Source of the DNA: Advenella mimigardefordensis DPN7
GTDB taxonomy: Bacteria; Pseudomonadota; Gammaproteobacteria; Burkholderiales; Burkholderiaceae_B
DNA: 64,000 nt
Direction: 5' to 3'
Assembly: GCF_000521505.1 (NCBI RefSeq)
Contig: NZ_CP003915.1
Span: forward strand, 1,674,001 to 1,738,000
Part shown: in pieces, positions 45,525 to 54,112 of the stretch
Layout of the letters: each line of letters opens with the position of its first letter
How positions within the stretch are numbered: position 1 is the stretch's first letter
Position numbers and translations under genes: made by a program
Notes under the pieces: model-generated
Told to the model about the DNA's origin: nothing
The model's input: only the letters and a program-made list of their open reading frames with translations
Databases searched by the model: none

Positions 45525-46239
45525 GCCCGATTTTCACAGCACGCACCGGCCCGGACGGCAGATGCATCAGGGGATTCGCATTCACCCTGATTTTCCGGTG
45601 CCGTCCCGCATTGAAATTTTTACCCCCCGCACCTGGGGTGATAAAGCGACCAAAGTCTCGGATGGCGGGCGCAATACGGCCTGGTATCTGGATACACCCT
45701 GGGGGGAGGCGGTCTTGCGTCATTATCATCGCGGCGGCCTGATCGGTCGATTTGTGGATGAGCGCTATTTGTGGGTTTCGGAAGAAATCACCCGCTCGTT
45801 TGCGGAGTTTGCGTTGCTGAACGAGATGCATGCCCAGGGCCTGCCAGTGCCACGCGCCATGGCGGCGTCGTATCAGCGACGCGGGGTAACCTACCGTGCC
45901 GCCATCATGACCGAGAGATTACGCAATACCATTTCGCTGGCGCAGGCAATCAGCCAGGCCGGACCGGCCAGTATCAAACTCATCGAGCCTGTGAGCGCGG
46001 CGATTCGTCAGTTGCATGATGCCAACGTCTACCACGCGGATCTGAACGCCCACAATATTCTGGTGGATGATGTGCAGAAAATCTGGCTGATCGATTTCGA
46101 TAAATCCTCTCGTCGAAACATGACAGCAGCGTTACGCCAGCAGTCGCTGGAACGCCTGGGACGCTCGCTGCAGAAGCTGCTCGGAGAGCAGGGCGTCATT
46201 TTTTCGGGACAGTTGCAACAGCAATATAAGCAAAGCTGA
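45517..46239 (+). CDS. kdkA: 3-deoxy-D-manno-octulosonate kinase (KdkA)
   Basis: Kinase that phosphorylates the first Kdo of lipopolysaccharide inner core, typical of organisms with a single Kdo. The 240-residue product has the family start GRNTAWYLDTPWGEAVLRHYHRGG, the catalytic loop VYHADLNAHNILVDD and the metal-binding LIDFDKSSRR. It has an N-terminal extension of about 30 residues. It overlaps the haemoglobin gene by 8 bp. Confidence 0.92.
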   Translation: MAEPDFHSTHRPGRQMHQGIRIHPDFPVPSRIEIFTPRTWGDKATKVSDGGRNTAWYLDTPWGEAVLRHYHRGGLIGRFVDERYLWVSEEITRSFAEFALLNEMHAQGLPVPRAMAASYQRRGVTYRAAIMTERLRNTISLAQAISQAGPASIKLIEPVSAAIRQLHDANVYHADLNAHNILVDDVQKIWLIDFDKSSRRNMTAALRQQSLERLGRSLQKLLGEQGVIFSGQLQQQYKQS

Positions 46240-46311
46240 AAAAATCGGTGACCCGGGGGGGAATTGCCTTTATTATTTCCTTTTTTTCTAACCTGCTTTG
46301 GGGAAACCGTA

Positions 46312-47415
46312 ATGAAACCGTCCTCTGTTCGTCGCCTTGCTCTGACGATGTCCCTGGCCTGCATCGCAAGTGTTGCTCATGCCGCCGAAGAAAAGGTATT
46401 GAACGTCTACAACTGGGCTGAATACAGCGCGCCGGACACGATTCCGGGGTTCGAGAAAGAAACCGGCATCAAGGTACGCTATGACACGTACGATACCAAC
46501 GATATTCTGCAGGCCAAGCTGCTTACCGGTAAATCCGGCTACGACGTAGTGGTGCCGTCTACCCATTATGCATCGCGCCAGATCGAAGGCGGCCTGTTTC
46601 AGAAACTGGACAAGTCAAAAATACCCAACTGGAAAAATCTTGATCCCGCTATCATGGATCTGGTGGCACAGGTTGATCCGGGCAATCAGTATCTGGTGCC
46701 CTGGGGCTACGGCACCAACGGTATCGGCCTGAACGTCACCAAGGCCAGGGCCGCCCTGGGTGAAGGGGCAGAGCTGGGCAAATGGGAAACGCTGTTCGAT
46801 CCGGAAAATGCGAAAAAGCTGCAGGCTTGCGGTATTTCCATACTGGATGAGGCTGCCCAGGTATTTCCTGCCGTTTTGCATTATCTGGGCAAGGATCCCA
46901 ATAGCGATAAACCGGAAGACTACCAGGCCGCGCTGGACGTGCTCAAGAAAATCCGTCCGTATATTCGCCAGTTCAGTTCATCCGGTTATATCGATGAACT
47001 GGCTTCGGGCGACCTGTGCATGGTGTATGGCTTCTCGGGCGATGTGATGATCGCGGCCAGTCGCGCCAAAGAAGCGAAAAAAGATTACGTGATCGACTAC
47101 TACATCCCTGTGGGCGGTGCGCCTGCATGGTTTGATACCATGGCTGTGCCCAAGGATGCCCCTCATCCGGAAAACGCCATGGCGTTCATCAATTACATTG
47201 AAGAACCCAAGGTACATGCGGCCATTACCAACAATATGTTCTATCCCAATGCCAACAAGGCGGCTCGCGAATTCGTAAACAAGGAAATCGCCGATAATCC
47301 CATGATCTACCCGGGTGCCGACGTGGCCAAGACGCTGTTTGTGATCAAGGCCCAGCCGATCAAAATTGCCCGCCTGCAGACACGCCTGTGGGCTGAGCTC
47401 AAGGCAGGGAAATAA
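46312..47415 (+). CDS. potF: putrescine-binding periplasmic protein
   Basis: Periplasmic solute-binding protein of the PotFGHI putrescine ABC importer, 367 residues from ATG 46312. A signal peptide ends near AHAAEE at about residue 24. The mature start VLNVYNWAEYSAPDTIPGFE is typical of PotF/PotD, and GYGTNGIGLN forms part of the ligand site. Specificity for putrescine rather than spermidine is inferred from the full operon order. Confidence 0.93.
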   Translation: MKPSSVRRLALTMSLACIASVAHAAEEKVLNVYNWAEYSAPDTIPGFEKETGIKVRYDTYDTNDILQAKLLTGKSGYDVVVPSTHYASRQIEGGLFQKLDKSKIPNWKNLDPAIMDLVAQVDPGNQYLVPWGYGTNGIGLNVTKARAALGEGAELGKWETLFDPENAKKLQACGISILDEAAQVFPAVLHYLGKDPNSDKPEDYQAALDVLKKIRPYIRQFSSSGYIDELASGDLCMVYGFSGDVMIAASRAKEAKKDYVIDYYIPVGGAPAWFDTMAVPKDAPHPENAMAFINYIEEPKVHAAITNNMFYPNANKAAREFVNKEIADNPMIYPGADVAKTLFVIKAQPIKIARLQTRLWAELKAGK

Positions 47416-47416
47416 C

Positions 47417-48541
47417 ATGACCGATAGGCATTTGTCGGTAGTCACCAGCGATGCGGATGAATTCGTTAATCTGGTTGATGTCGTCAAGATTTTCGGTGAT
47501 ACCGTTGCTGTCAAGTCAGTCAATCTGACGGTACGGCGCAACGAAATTTTTGCCCTGCTGGGCAGTTCGGGTTGCGGCAAGTCAACCCTGCTGCGCATGC
47601 TGGCCGGTTTTGAAGCGCCAACCTCGGGCAAAATCCTGCTGGATGGTATGGATCTGACCGGCGTGGCACCGTATAAACGCCCGGTCAACATGATGTTCCA
47701 ATCCTACGCGCTGTTTCCGCATATGACCGTCGAGTCCAACGTGGCTTACGGGTTGAAGCAGGAAGGCGTTGATCGTCAGGAGATTCACGATCGCGTATTT
47801 GCAGCGCTGGATCTGGTGCAAATGGCGGGCTATGCGCGCCGCAAGCCGTCGCAGCTGTCGGGCGGGCAGCAGCAGCGTGTGGCGCTGGCGCGCAGTCTGG
47901 TCAAGCGTCCCAAGCTGTTGCTGCTTGACGAGCCCATGTCGGCGCTGGACAAGCAGATCCGCCAGAAAACGCAGATTGAACTGGTACGTATTCTGGATCA
48001 GGTGGGTGTAACTTGTGTCATGGTGACGCATGACCAGGAAGAAGCCATGACCATGGCCAGCCGCATTGCGGTCATGACCGAAGGGCAGATTGTGCAGACC
48101 GGGACGCCGCAGGAAGTCTATATGTTTCCGAATTCCCGCTTTGTTGCCGGGTTTATCGGATCCACCAACATCTTCACCGGCACGATCGTGGTTGATGAAC
48201 CTGATCATATCGTGATTGAAAGTGATGAGCTGATGCGTCCGCTGTTTGTTAACCACGGGGTGAGCGAACCGCTGGGTATGGAGGTGTTCGTGTCGATTCG
48301 TCCCGAACAGATCCGTGTGCTGATTGACCAGCCGGATGATGAAACCAATATTGGTCACGGCATGGTCACCCATGTGGCCTGGATGGGCAGTTACACGCTC
48401 TATCAGATCCGCCTGGATTCCGGGAAAATCATTGAAGCCAGTGTGCCAGGTATTGAGCTGGCGCAGGAAAATGCACCGGGTATCGACGATGAGGTCTTTG
48501 TTACCTGGGGGCCTGACAGCGCAACGGTGCTGCCGTCATGA
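47417..48541 (+). CDS. potG: putrescine transport ATP-binding protein
   Basis: ABC ATPase energising putrescine import, 374 residues. Walker A GSSGCGKST at residues 49-57, the signature LSGGQQQRVALARSL and Walker B LLLLDEPMSALD are all present, followed by a C-terminal TOBE domain (FVSIRPEQIRV). It begins one base after the potF stop and overlaps potH (ATGA). Confidence 0.95.
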   Translation: MTDRHLSVVTSDADEFVNLVDVVKIFGDTVAVKSVNLTVRRNEIFALLGSSGCGKSTLLRMLAGFEAPTSGKILLDGMDLTGVAPYKRPVNMMFQSYALFPHMTVESNVAYGLKQEGVDRQEIHDRVFAALDLVQMAGYARRKPSQLSGGQQQRVALARSLVKRPKLLLLDEPMSALDKQIRQKTQIELVRILDQVGVTCVMVTHDQEEAMTMASRIAVMTEGQIVQTGTPQEVYMFPNSRFVAGFIGSTNIFTGTIVVDEPDHIVIESDELMRPLFVNHGVSEPLGMEVFVSIRPEQIRVLIDQPDDETNIGHGMVTHVAWMGSYTLYQIRLDSGKIIEASVPGIELAQENAPGIDDEVFVTWGPDSATVLPS

Positions 48542-49452
48542 AGCCCCTGCGTTCGCTGCGCAACTATCGCCCCGATCAGCGCGCGTGGGCTATTTTGCCG
48601 CCTTATATCTGGCTGGTGCTCTGCTTGCTGGTGCCGTTTTTCATTGTCCTGAAAATCAGCTTTTCAGAATCCACCTTTGGTATTCCGCCTTATAGTCCGC
48701 TGGTACAGATCGAGGATGAGGTACTGACGCTGTCCCTGCATTTTGAGGGCTATCTGCTGCTTTTGACCGATCCGCTCTTTATCGGCGCCTATCTCAAATC
48801 GCTGAAAATGGCTTCGGTCACCACCATCTGGTGTGTGCTTATCGGCTATCCGATGGCCTACTATATCGCCAAGGCAGCGCCACGCCAGCGGAACCTGCTG
48901 CTACTGGCCGTGATCCTGCCGTTCTGGACCTCGCTGCTGTTGCGGGTTTATGCCTGGGTCGGTATTTTGCGTAATGAAGGCCTGCTGAACCAGTTTCTGA
49001 TGTGGACCGGGATCACCTCGGCACCCATTGAGATTTATCGTACTGATCTGGCCGTGTATATCGGTCTGGTTTATACCTATCTGCCATTTTTCATCCTGCC
49101 GCTGTACACCAACCTGGTCAAAATGGACCGGCGACTGTTGCATGCCGCTTATGACCTTGGCGCGCGTCCGTGGAAAGCGTTTGTCACCATTACGCTGCCG
49201 CTGTCTATTCCGGGCGTGATCGCCGGTGCCATGCTGGTGTTCATCCCGACGGTGGGTGAATATGTCATTCCTGAACTGCTGGGCGGTACCAATACCTACA
49301 TGATGGGTCGCCTGATGTGGGATCAATACTTTACCGATACCAACTGGCCGGTAGCGGCGGCCGTGGCCGTAACCATGACGCTTTTCCTGCTTATTCCACT
49401 TGTGATATTTCAGTACAGTCAGGCCAGAGCCCTGAAAGGACGCGACGCATGA
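48538..49452 (+). CDS. potH: putrescine transport permease PotH
   Basis: Inner-membrane permease of the PotFGHI importer, 304 residues with six membrane segments and the EAA-like loop AYDLGARPWKAFVTITLPLSIPG. The early DQRAWAILPPYIWLVL is typical of the family. Overlaps potG and potI by 4 bp each. Confidence 0.94.
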   Translation: MKPLRSLRNYRPDQRAWAILPPYIWLVLCLLVPFFIVLKISFSESTFGIPPYSPLVQIEDEVLTLSLHFEGYLLLLTDPLFIGAYLKSLKMASVTTIWCVLIGYPMAYYIAKAAPRQRNLLLLAVILPFWTSLLLRVYAWVGILRNEGLLNQFLMWTGITSAPIEIYRTDLAVYIGLVYTYLPFFILPLYTNLVKMDRRLLHAAYDLGARPWKAFVTITLPLSIPGVIAGAMLVFIPTVGEYVIPELLGGTNTYMMGRLMWDQYFTDTNWPVAAAVAVTMTLFLLIPLVIFQYSQARALKGRDA

Positions 49453-50249
49453 AACAGGAAAATATCTGGCTCAAGTGGCTGTTGCTGGGGGCAGGCCTGC
49501 TGTTTCTGTATATTCCCATCATCAGCCTGATTGTCTTTTCATTTAATGATTCGGCGCTGGCTGCCAGTTGGTCGGGCTTTTCGCTGCGCTGGTACCACAG
49601 CCTGATGCAGGACAGCGCATTGCTAAGCGCAGCCTGGCTGTCACTGCGGATTGCCTTTCTGACGGCGACCGCTGCCGTCATTATCGGCACCTGGGCCGGC
49701 TACGTGCTGGCGCGCAAAGGCCCATTCCGGGGATTCGGTCTGTATATCGGGATGTTGAATGCACCGCTGGTTATTCCGGATGTCATTCTGGGTATTTCAC
49801 TGCTGTTGATGATTATCGAAATCCGAAACATCACCGGCTTTCCCGAAAGCAATGGCATTTTCACGATCTGGCTGGGTCATGTCACGCTGTGCGTGGCGTA
49901 TGTGTCTGTGGTCATCCAGTCGCGCGTCCGCGAGCTGGACCGTTCGCTGGAAGAGGCCGCGCTGGATCTGGGGGCGCCTCCGTTGCGGGTGTTTTTCACC
50001 ATTACCCTGCCGCTGATTGCGCCTGCATTGGTATCGGCCTGGCTGCTGGCCTTTACATTGTCCCTGGATGACGTGGTTATTGCGTCTTTCCTGAACGGGC
50101 CGGGCTATACTACCTTACCGATTGAGGTTTTTTCGCGTGTCCGACTCGGCATCAAGCCGGAAGTCAACGCGCTGGCAACGTTGATGATCCTGCTGGTCGG
50201 GACCTTCGTGATTGTTGCCAATTATTTTCAGGGACGCACCAAACAATGA
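49449..50249 (+). CDS. potI: putrescine transport permease PotI
   Basis: Second permease subunit, 266 residues from ATG 49449, with six membrane segments and the EAA-like loop ALDLGAPPLRVFFTITLPLI. The frame is open upstream to 49317 inside potH; the overlap ATGA and the family start KQENIWLKW decide the start. It also overlaps the following ArsC/Spx-like gene by 4 bp. Confidence 0.94.
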   Translation: MKQENIWLKWLLLGAGLLFLYIPIISLIVFSFNDSALAASWSGFSLRWYHSLMQDSALLSAAWLSLRIAFLTATAAVIIGTWAGYVLARKGPFRGFGLYIGMLNAPLVIPDVILGISLLLMIIEIRNITGFPESNGIFTIWLGHVTLCVAYVSVVIQSRVRELDRSLEEAALDLGAPPLRVFFTITLPLIAPALVSAWLLAFTLSLDDVVIASFLNGPGYTTLPIEVFSRVRLGIKPEVNALATLMILLVGTFVIVANYFQGRTKQ

Positions 50250-50602
50250 GTGTCATACGCCAATACGGGCTGAAACGTTGCAGCACCTGCGTGAAAGCGC
50301 GCAAGTGGCTGGAAGGGCAGGGCCAGCAGGTTGAATTTACCGATTATCGCGATGAGCCGGCAGACAGTGCGCTGCTGCAGGCCTGGGCTGCCGCTGCAGG
50401 CGGCGCGCAATTGATGATCAACCGCAATTCACAAACCTGGCGTGGTTTGCCCGAGGATCGCAAAACACCGGCTAATGAACAGCAGTGGCTGGCGCTGGCC
50501 GCAGAGTTTCCCTCACTGATCAAACGCCCGGTCACCATGTTTGCTGACGGCACGACCACATTCGGATTTGCCGAAAGCACCTTTGCTACTCACCTCTCGT
50601 AA
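50246..50602 (+). CDS. ArsC/Spx-family thiol reductase-like protein
   Basis: 118-residue protein of the ArsC/Spx fold. It starts with IRQYGLKRCSTCVKARKWLE, where CSTC is the redox motif at the helix start, and has RGLPEDRK and IKRPVTMF (conserved cis-Pro region) later. The YffB-type members are probably glutathione-dependent thiol reductases rather than arsenate reductases; the third arginine-rich arsenate site cannot be confirmed. It overlaps potI by 4 bp and so sits at the end of the polyamine operon. Confidence 0.85.
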   Translation: MSVIRQYGLKRCSTCVKARKWLEGQGQQVEFTDYRDEPADSALLQAWAAAAGGAQLMINRNSQTWRGLPEDRKTPANEQQWLALAAEFPSLIKRPVTMFADGTTTFGFAESTFATHLS

Positions 50603-50613
50603 CAGGTACGATC

Positions 50614-51297
50614 ATGGAATTGAAGTCACAGGAACAATTGAAGCGTGAGGTTGCACAGGCTGCTGTCGCGTATATCCGGCCATTTTTTGGTGCCGATGCC
50701 GTGATTGGCGTAGGTACCGGTTCAACGGCCGATCTTTTCATTGATGAGCTGGCAAAACACAAAGCTGAATTTGCCGGTGCCGTTGCCAGTTCAGAGCGCA
50801 GCGCAGCGCGTTTACGCGAGCACGGCGTGCGCGTGCTGGATCTGGATGAAACCGACAGGCCGCTGCCGGTCTATGTAGATGGCGCTGATGAAATCAACCC
50901 CTTGCTGCAAATGGTCAAGGGCGGAGGTGGCGCACATACGCGCGAAAAAATCGTGGCCGCCGCGTCTGAAAGGTTCGTCTGCATCGTGGACGAAACCAAA
51001 TGCGTGGATCTGCTGGGGCGCTTTGCCATTCCCCTGGAGGTCATTCCCATGGCCGTGCCCATTGTGATGCGCAAAGTCGCCGCACTGGGCGCCATTGCAA
51101 CGTTACGCGCTGGCTTTACGACAGACAACGGCAATCCTATACTGGATGTGGCCGGCATGCAGCTGGCTGACGCCCGCGAAATGGAAACCACGATGAATGC
51201 CATTGCGGGCGTGGTTACGTGTGGTCTTTTTGCGCTTGAACCGGCAACAGTGGTCATGGTTGCCAGGCAGGAGGGTGTAGACATACGCGAGCGCTGA
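50614..51297 (+). CDS. rpiA: ribose-5-phosphate isomerase A
   Basis: Interconverts ribose 5-phosphate and ribulose 5-phosphate in the pentose phosphate pathway. The 227-residue product has GVGTGSTADLFIDEL near residue 31, VDGADEINPLLQMVKGGGGAHTREKI (catalytic Asp and Glu/Lys region) and ends with VVMVARQEGVDIR. It starts 11 bp after the ArsC/Spx-like gene, so probably lies in the same transcript. The Pho box of phoU starts at its last base. Confidence 0.96.
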   Translation: MELKSQEQLKREVAQAAVAYIRPFFGADAVIGVGTGSTADLFIDELAKHKAEFAGAVASSERSAARLREHGVRVLDLDETDRPLPVYVDGADEINPLLQMVKGGGGAHTREKIVAAASERFVCIVDETKCVDLLGRFAIPLEVIPMAVPIVMRKVAALGAIATLRAGFTTDNGNPILDVAGMQLADAREMETTMNAIAGVVTCGLFALEPATVVMVARQEGVDIRER

Positions 51298-51314
51298 TGT
51301 CATATTCCTGTCAC
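51297..51314 (+). promoter_or_regulatory. Pho box upstream of phoU
   Basis: ATGTCATATTCCTGTCAC matches the PhoB site consensus (two CTGTCAY repeats separated by 4 bp) except the first base and parts of the AT spacer. A -10-like TTAAAC follows 9 bp later at 51324-51329. It begins in the last base of rpiA and lies 46 bp before the phoU start. Confidence 0.75.
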
Positions 51315-51360
51315 TGAACGGTCTTAAACTTCTCTCATCTTTCTTATAGCAGGCATCGCC

Positions 51361-52122
51361 ATGGCACAACATACCAACACCCGCTTTGATGCGGAACTTG
51401 AAGATATCCGCTCTCGTTTTTTACGCATGGGCGGTCTTGTAGAGGCAATGATTGAAGACAGCATGCTGATTCTGTCCGAAGGCAATCTGTCTGTGCTCGA
51501 CCGGGTGCTTGAGCGGGAAAAGGAAGTCAATCGCCTGGAAATGGAAATAGATTATTCAATCACTCAGGTACTTGCCCTGCAGCAACCTACGGCAGTGGAT
51601 TTGCGCCTGGTTATCTCTGTTTCCAAAATGCTGACCGATATGGAACGGTCCGGCGATGAGGCTGAAAAAATTGCCAAAATGGCACGTCGTCTGTACGACA
51701 GTCCAACCCGCTACGAACCCATTGTCGACATGACCCATTTTGGTGAAGCAGTTCAGAAAATGCTCAATCGCAGCTTGGACTCATTTGCCCGTAAAGACGC
51801 CATTCTGGCCGCTGAAGTGGTGCGCAGCGACAAGAAGGTCGACAAGGAATGGAAAGGCATACTGCGTGAATTGAGCAGCTACATGATTGAAGATCCGCGT
51901 ACGATCACTGCAAGTATGGATCTGATCTTCATCGCCCGTGCGCTGGAGCGCATCGGTGACCATGCAAAAAATATGGCGGAACGCGTTATTTATCTGGTGC
52001 AGGGTGAAGATGCCCGTCACACCAGCGTCAAGAAAGTGGAATCCATGGCGCGTGGCGACGACGAAGGCGCTGACGCCGCGGCGCCTGCTGCTTCTGCCCC
52101 GGTATCGGACCAAAGCAATTGA
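51361..52122 (+). CDS. phoU: phosphate signalling regulator PhoU
   Basis: Negative regulator that links the Pst phosphate transporter to PhoR and limits phosphate uptake. The 253-residue product has two PhoU helical repeats with the metal-binding motifs DMERSGDEAEKIAKMA (about residues 90-105) and ALERIGDHAKNMAERV (about 196-211). A 30-residue Ala/Asp-rich tail follows. The pst and phoBR genes are not adjacent, unlike in many relatives; a Pho box upstream suggests its own PhoB-dependent promoter. Confidence 0.95.
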   Translation: MAQHTNTRFDAELEDIRSRFLRMGGLVEAMIEDSMLILSEGNLSVLDRVLEREKEVNRLEMEIDYSITQVLALQQPTAVDLRLVISVSKMLTDMERSGDEAEKIAKMARRLYDSPTRYEPIVDMTHFGEAVQKMLNRSLDSFARKDAILAAEVVRSDKKVDKEWKGILRELSSYMIEDPRTITASMDLIFIARALERIGDHAKNMAERVIYLVQGEDARHTSVKKVESMARGDDEGADAAAPAASAPVSDQSN

Positions 52123-52157
52123 TTGTTTGCTTGTCAGTGATGTGACGATTGCACAGG

Positions 52158-52192
52158 CGGTACGTAACGAGACAGCAGTTCCTTATGTACCG
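52158..52192. other. hairpin after phoU
   Basis: A 10-bp stem (52158-52167 with 52183-52192, one G-T pair) with a 15-nt loop and no T-run. Its function is unknown. Confidence 0.45.
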
Positions 52193-52200
52193 TAAGCAAT

Positions 52201-52228
52201 ATCCGATACGCCAAATCCAATACGCATA
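52201..52228. repeat. degenerate 14-bp duplication after phoU
   Basis: ATCCGATACGCCAA is followed directly by ATCCAATACGCATA (11 of 14 identical), 78 bp after the phoU stop. It is a weak member of the gene-end repeats. Confidence 0.5.
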
Positions 52229-52249
52229 GGCAATAAAAAAATAAAATGG

Positions 52250-52277
52250 CTCCGCATGAATGTGCGGAGTTTTTTTT
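52250..52277 (+). terminator. intrinsic terminator of phoU
   Basis: Seven-bp stem CTCCGCA/TGCGGAG (52250-52256 with 52263-52269) with a 6-nt loop, then eight T. Confidence 0.88.
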
Positions 52278-52283
52278 ACCATG

Positions 52284-52307
52284 AAAAAACCGGACTCGGG
52301 TCCGGTT
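52284..52307 (-). terminator. intrinsic terminator of yggX
   Basis: Eight-bp stem AACCGGAC/GTCCGGTT (52288-52295 with 52300-52307) with a 4-nt loop, followed on the minus strand by six T. It lies back to back with the phoU terminator. Confidence 0.85.
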
Positions 52308-52387
52308 AATGTGCTGTTATCGTACGCTCGTTATTGCGTATGCGATAAGCAGCGCGCTATCACATGTGTGATGGAATTAGCGATGCA

Positions 52388-52660
52388 TCAGGCTGAAGGC
52401 GGTACGTAACCCTGAGCTTCCACGTCCACATCGTCAAACAGAAAACTTTCCATTTGTTGCTGCAGGTATTTACGGGCTCGGGCATCCGCCAGGTTCAGGC
52501 GGTTTTCATTAACAATACGCGTCTGAATGTCGGTCCACTGTTGCCAGGCTTCTTTCGATACTGAGCGCCAGATTTTGGCACCCAATTCTCCAGGATAGGG
52601 AGGATAGTCCAGACCTTCGGCCTCTTTTTTCAGTTTGATACATTGAATCATTCGGGCCAT
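52388..52660 (-). CDS. oxidative damage protection protein YggX
   Basis: Small protein of 90 residues that helps protect Fe-S clusters from oxidation. It has the family start [23 protein letters not shown] with the conserved Cys7, then [13 protein letters not shown] and [15 protein letters not shown]. It starts 12 bp after argA and is probably co-transcribed. A terminator follows about 80 bp downstream. Confidence 0.95.
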   Translation of the reverse strand: MARMIQCIKLKKEAEGLDYPPYPGELGAKIWRSVSKEAWQQWTDIQTRIVNENRLNLADARARKYLQQQMESFLFDDVDVEAQGYVPPSA

Positions 52661-52672
52661 GGCAATTCTCGC

Positions 52673-54031
52673 TTAAAGTTTTTTGATAAAGATATGACTG
52701 TTGCGACTACGATTGTAGTTCATTTGCTTTTCCTGGGGCAAATCGCTGATCGTACCCTGTACGAAGCCGCGTTTGATGAACCAGTGCGAGGTGCGTGTGG
52801 TGAGTACAAACAGCTTTTTCATGCCCATGGCGCGGGCGCGCGCTTCAGTGTGACGCAACAGCATTTCGCCTTCGCCTGAACCCTGCCATTCGGGATTAAC
52901 GATAAGGCAGGCCATTTCCGCCATCTGGTCTGCGGGAAACGGGTTGAGCGAAACACAGCCGTAAATGACGCCGTCGTGCTCCAGGACAGTGAAGCGCTCA
53001 ACATCGCGTTCAATCACATGGCGGCCACGCGGCACCAGTGTGCCATCGGCCTCCAGCGGCTCAATCAATTGCACGATCGCACCAATATCGTCAATCGTGG
53101 CACCGCGCAAATCGTCCAGTGTATCTTCAACCACCATGGTGCCCACGCCATCGTGGGTGAAGTATTCCAGCAAAATACTGCCGTCCAGTTCGTAGGGAAT
53201 CAGGTGGGCACGTGCCACACCGCGCTTGACGGCCTTGGCGGCATGCGACAGATAGCTGCGCGTATCTGCGTCCAGCGTACCTTCGCGAATCATGGCCTCG
53301 GCATCTTCGCGTGCAATTTCCGTGATAATCTGGCCGTCACTGTCACGCAACATGCGATTTTGCGTCAGGAAAATCAGTTTTTCGGCCCGTAGCGCCACCG
53401 CCGTACTGGTGGCAATGTCTTCCATCGCCAGATTGAACGCTTCGCCGGTAGGTGAAAAGCCAATGGGCGACAGCAGGACCACGCCACCGTGCGACAAGAC
53501 TTTTTTCATGGCATCCAGATCGAATTTGCGCACTTTGCCGGTATGGCGAAAATCGATGCCGTCGATCACACCAACGGGCTGAGCCGTGACAAAGTTGCCT
53601 GAAATGATATGAATCTGGGCGTTGGACATGGGCGTGTTGGGCAGCCCCTGGCTGAAGGCGGCCTCGATATCCAGCCGGATTTCACCGGCCGCTTCCTTGG
53701 CGCACTCCAGAGCTTCGGCAGAGGTGGGCTCCGGCTCCCGGCCAAACTGGAAGGAAAAGCCTTTCAGGCGCAATTGTTCGTTAACCTGGGGCAGACAGCC
53801 GTGAACCAGTACAATGTGCACCCCCAGTGAGGTAAGCAGGGACAGGTCCTGAATCAAGGCATTGAGTGCGCCGGCCTGAATCAGATCGCCGCCAAACCCA
53901 ACTACAAATGTCTTATTGCGCAGGGTATGCACATACGGAGCGACATCGCGAAACCATCGCACAAATTGTGCGGGAACAAATTCAGGTGCATCCTGGGCAG
54001 AATAGGTTTCGGGGTCGGGGGCAATGGTCAC
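52673..54031 (-). CDS. argA: N-acetylglutamate synthase
   Basis: First enzyme of arginine biosynthesis, making N-acetylglutamate from glutamate and acetyl-CoA. The 452-residue product has the N-terminal amino-acid-kinase-like domain (KTFVVGFGGDLIQAG, VLVHGCLPQVNE) that senses arginine, and a C-terminal GNAT acetyltransferase domain from about residue 300, with the acetyl-CoA loop EWQGSGEGEMLLRH. Divergent from hrpA with 81 bp between starts. Normally feedback-inhibited by arginine. Confidence 0.95.
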   Translation of the reverse strand: MTIAPDPETYSAQDAPEFVPAQFVRWFRDVAPYVHTLRNKTFVVGFGGDLIQAGALNALIQDLSLLTSLGVHIVLVHGCLPQVNEQLRLKGFSFQFGREPEPTSAEALECAKEAAGEIRLDIEAAFSQGLPNTPMSNAQIHIISGNFVTAQPVGVIDGIDFRHTGKVRKFDLDAMKKVLSHGGVVLLSPIGFSPTGEAFNLAMEDIATSTAVALRAEKLIFLTQNRMLRDSDGQIITEIAREDAEAMIREGTLDADTRSYLSHAAKAVKRGVARAHLIPYELDGSILLEYFTHDGVGTMVVEDTLDDLRGATIDDIGAIVQLIEPLEADGTLVPRGRHVIERDVERFTVLEHDGVIYGCVSLNPFPADQMAEMACLIVNPEWQGSGEGEMLLRHTEARARAMGMKKLFVLTTRTSHWFIKRGFVQGTISDLPQEKQMNYNRSRNSHIFIKKL

Positions 54032-54112
54032 GGTGGTATGAATTCCTTGAATTGAAGTGAAATACCGCTATCTGATGGATAGGCAGCCTGCCAAAATTAT
54101 AATGTTGGCTGA

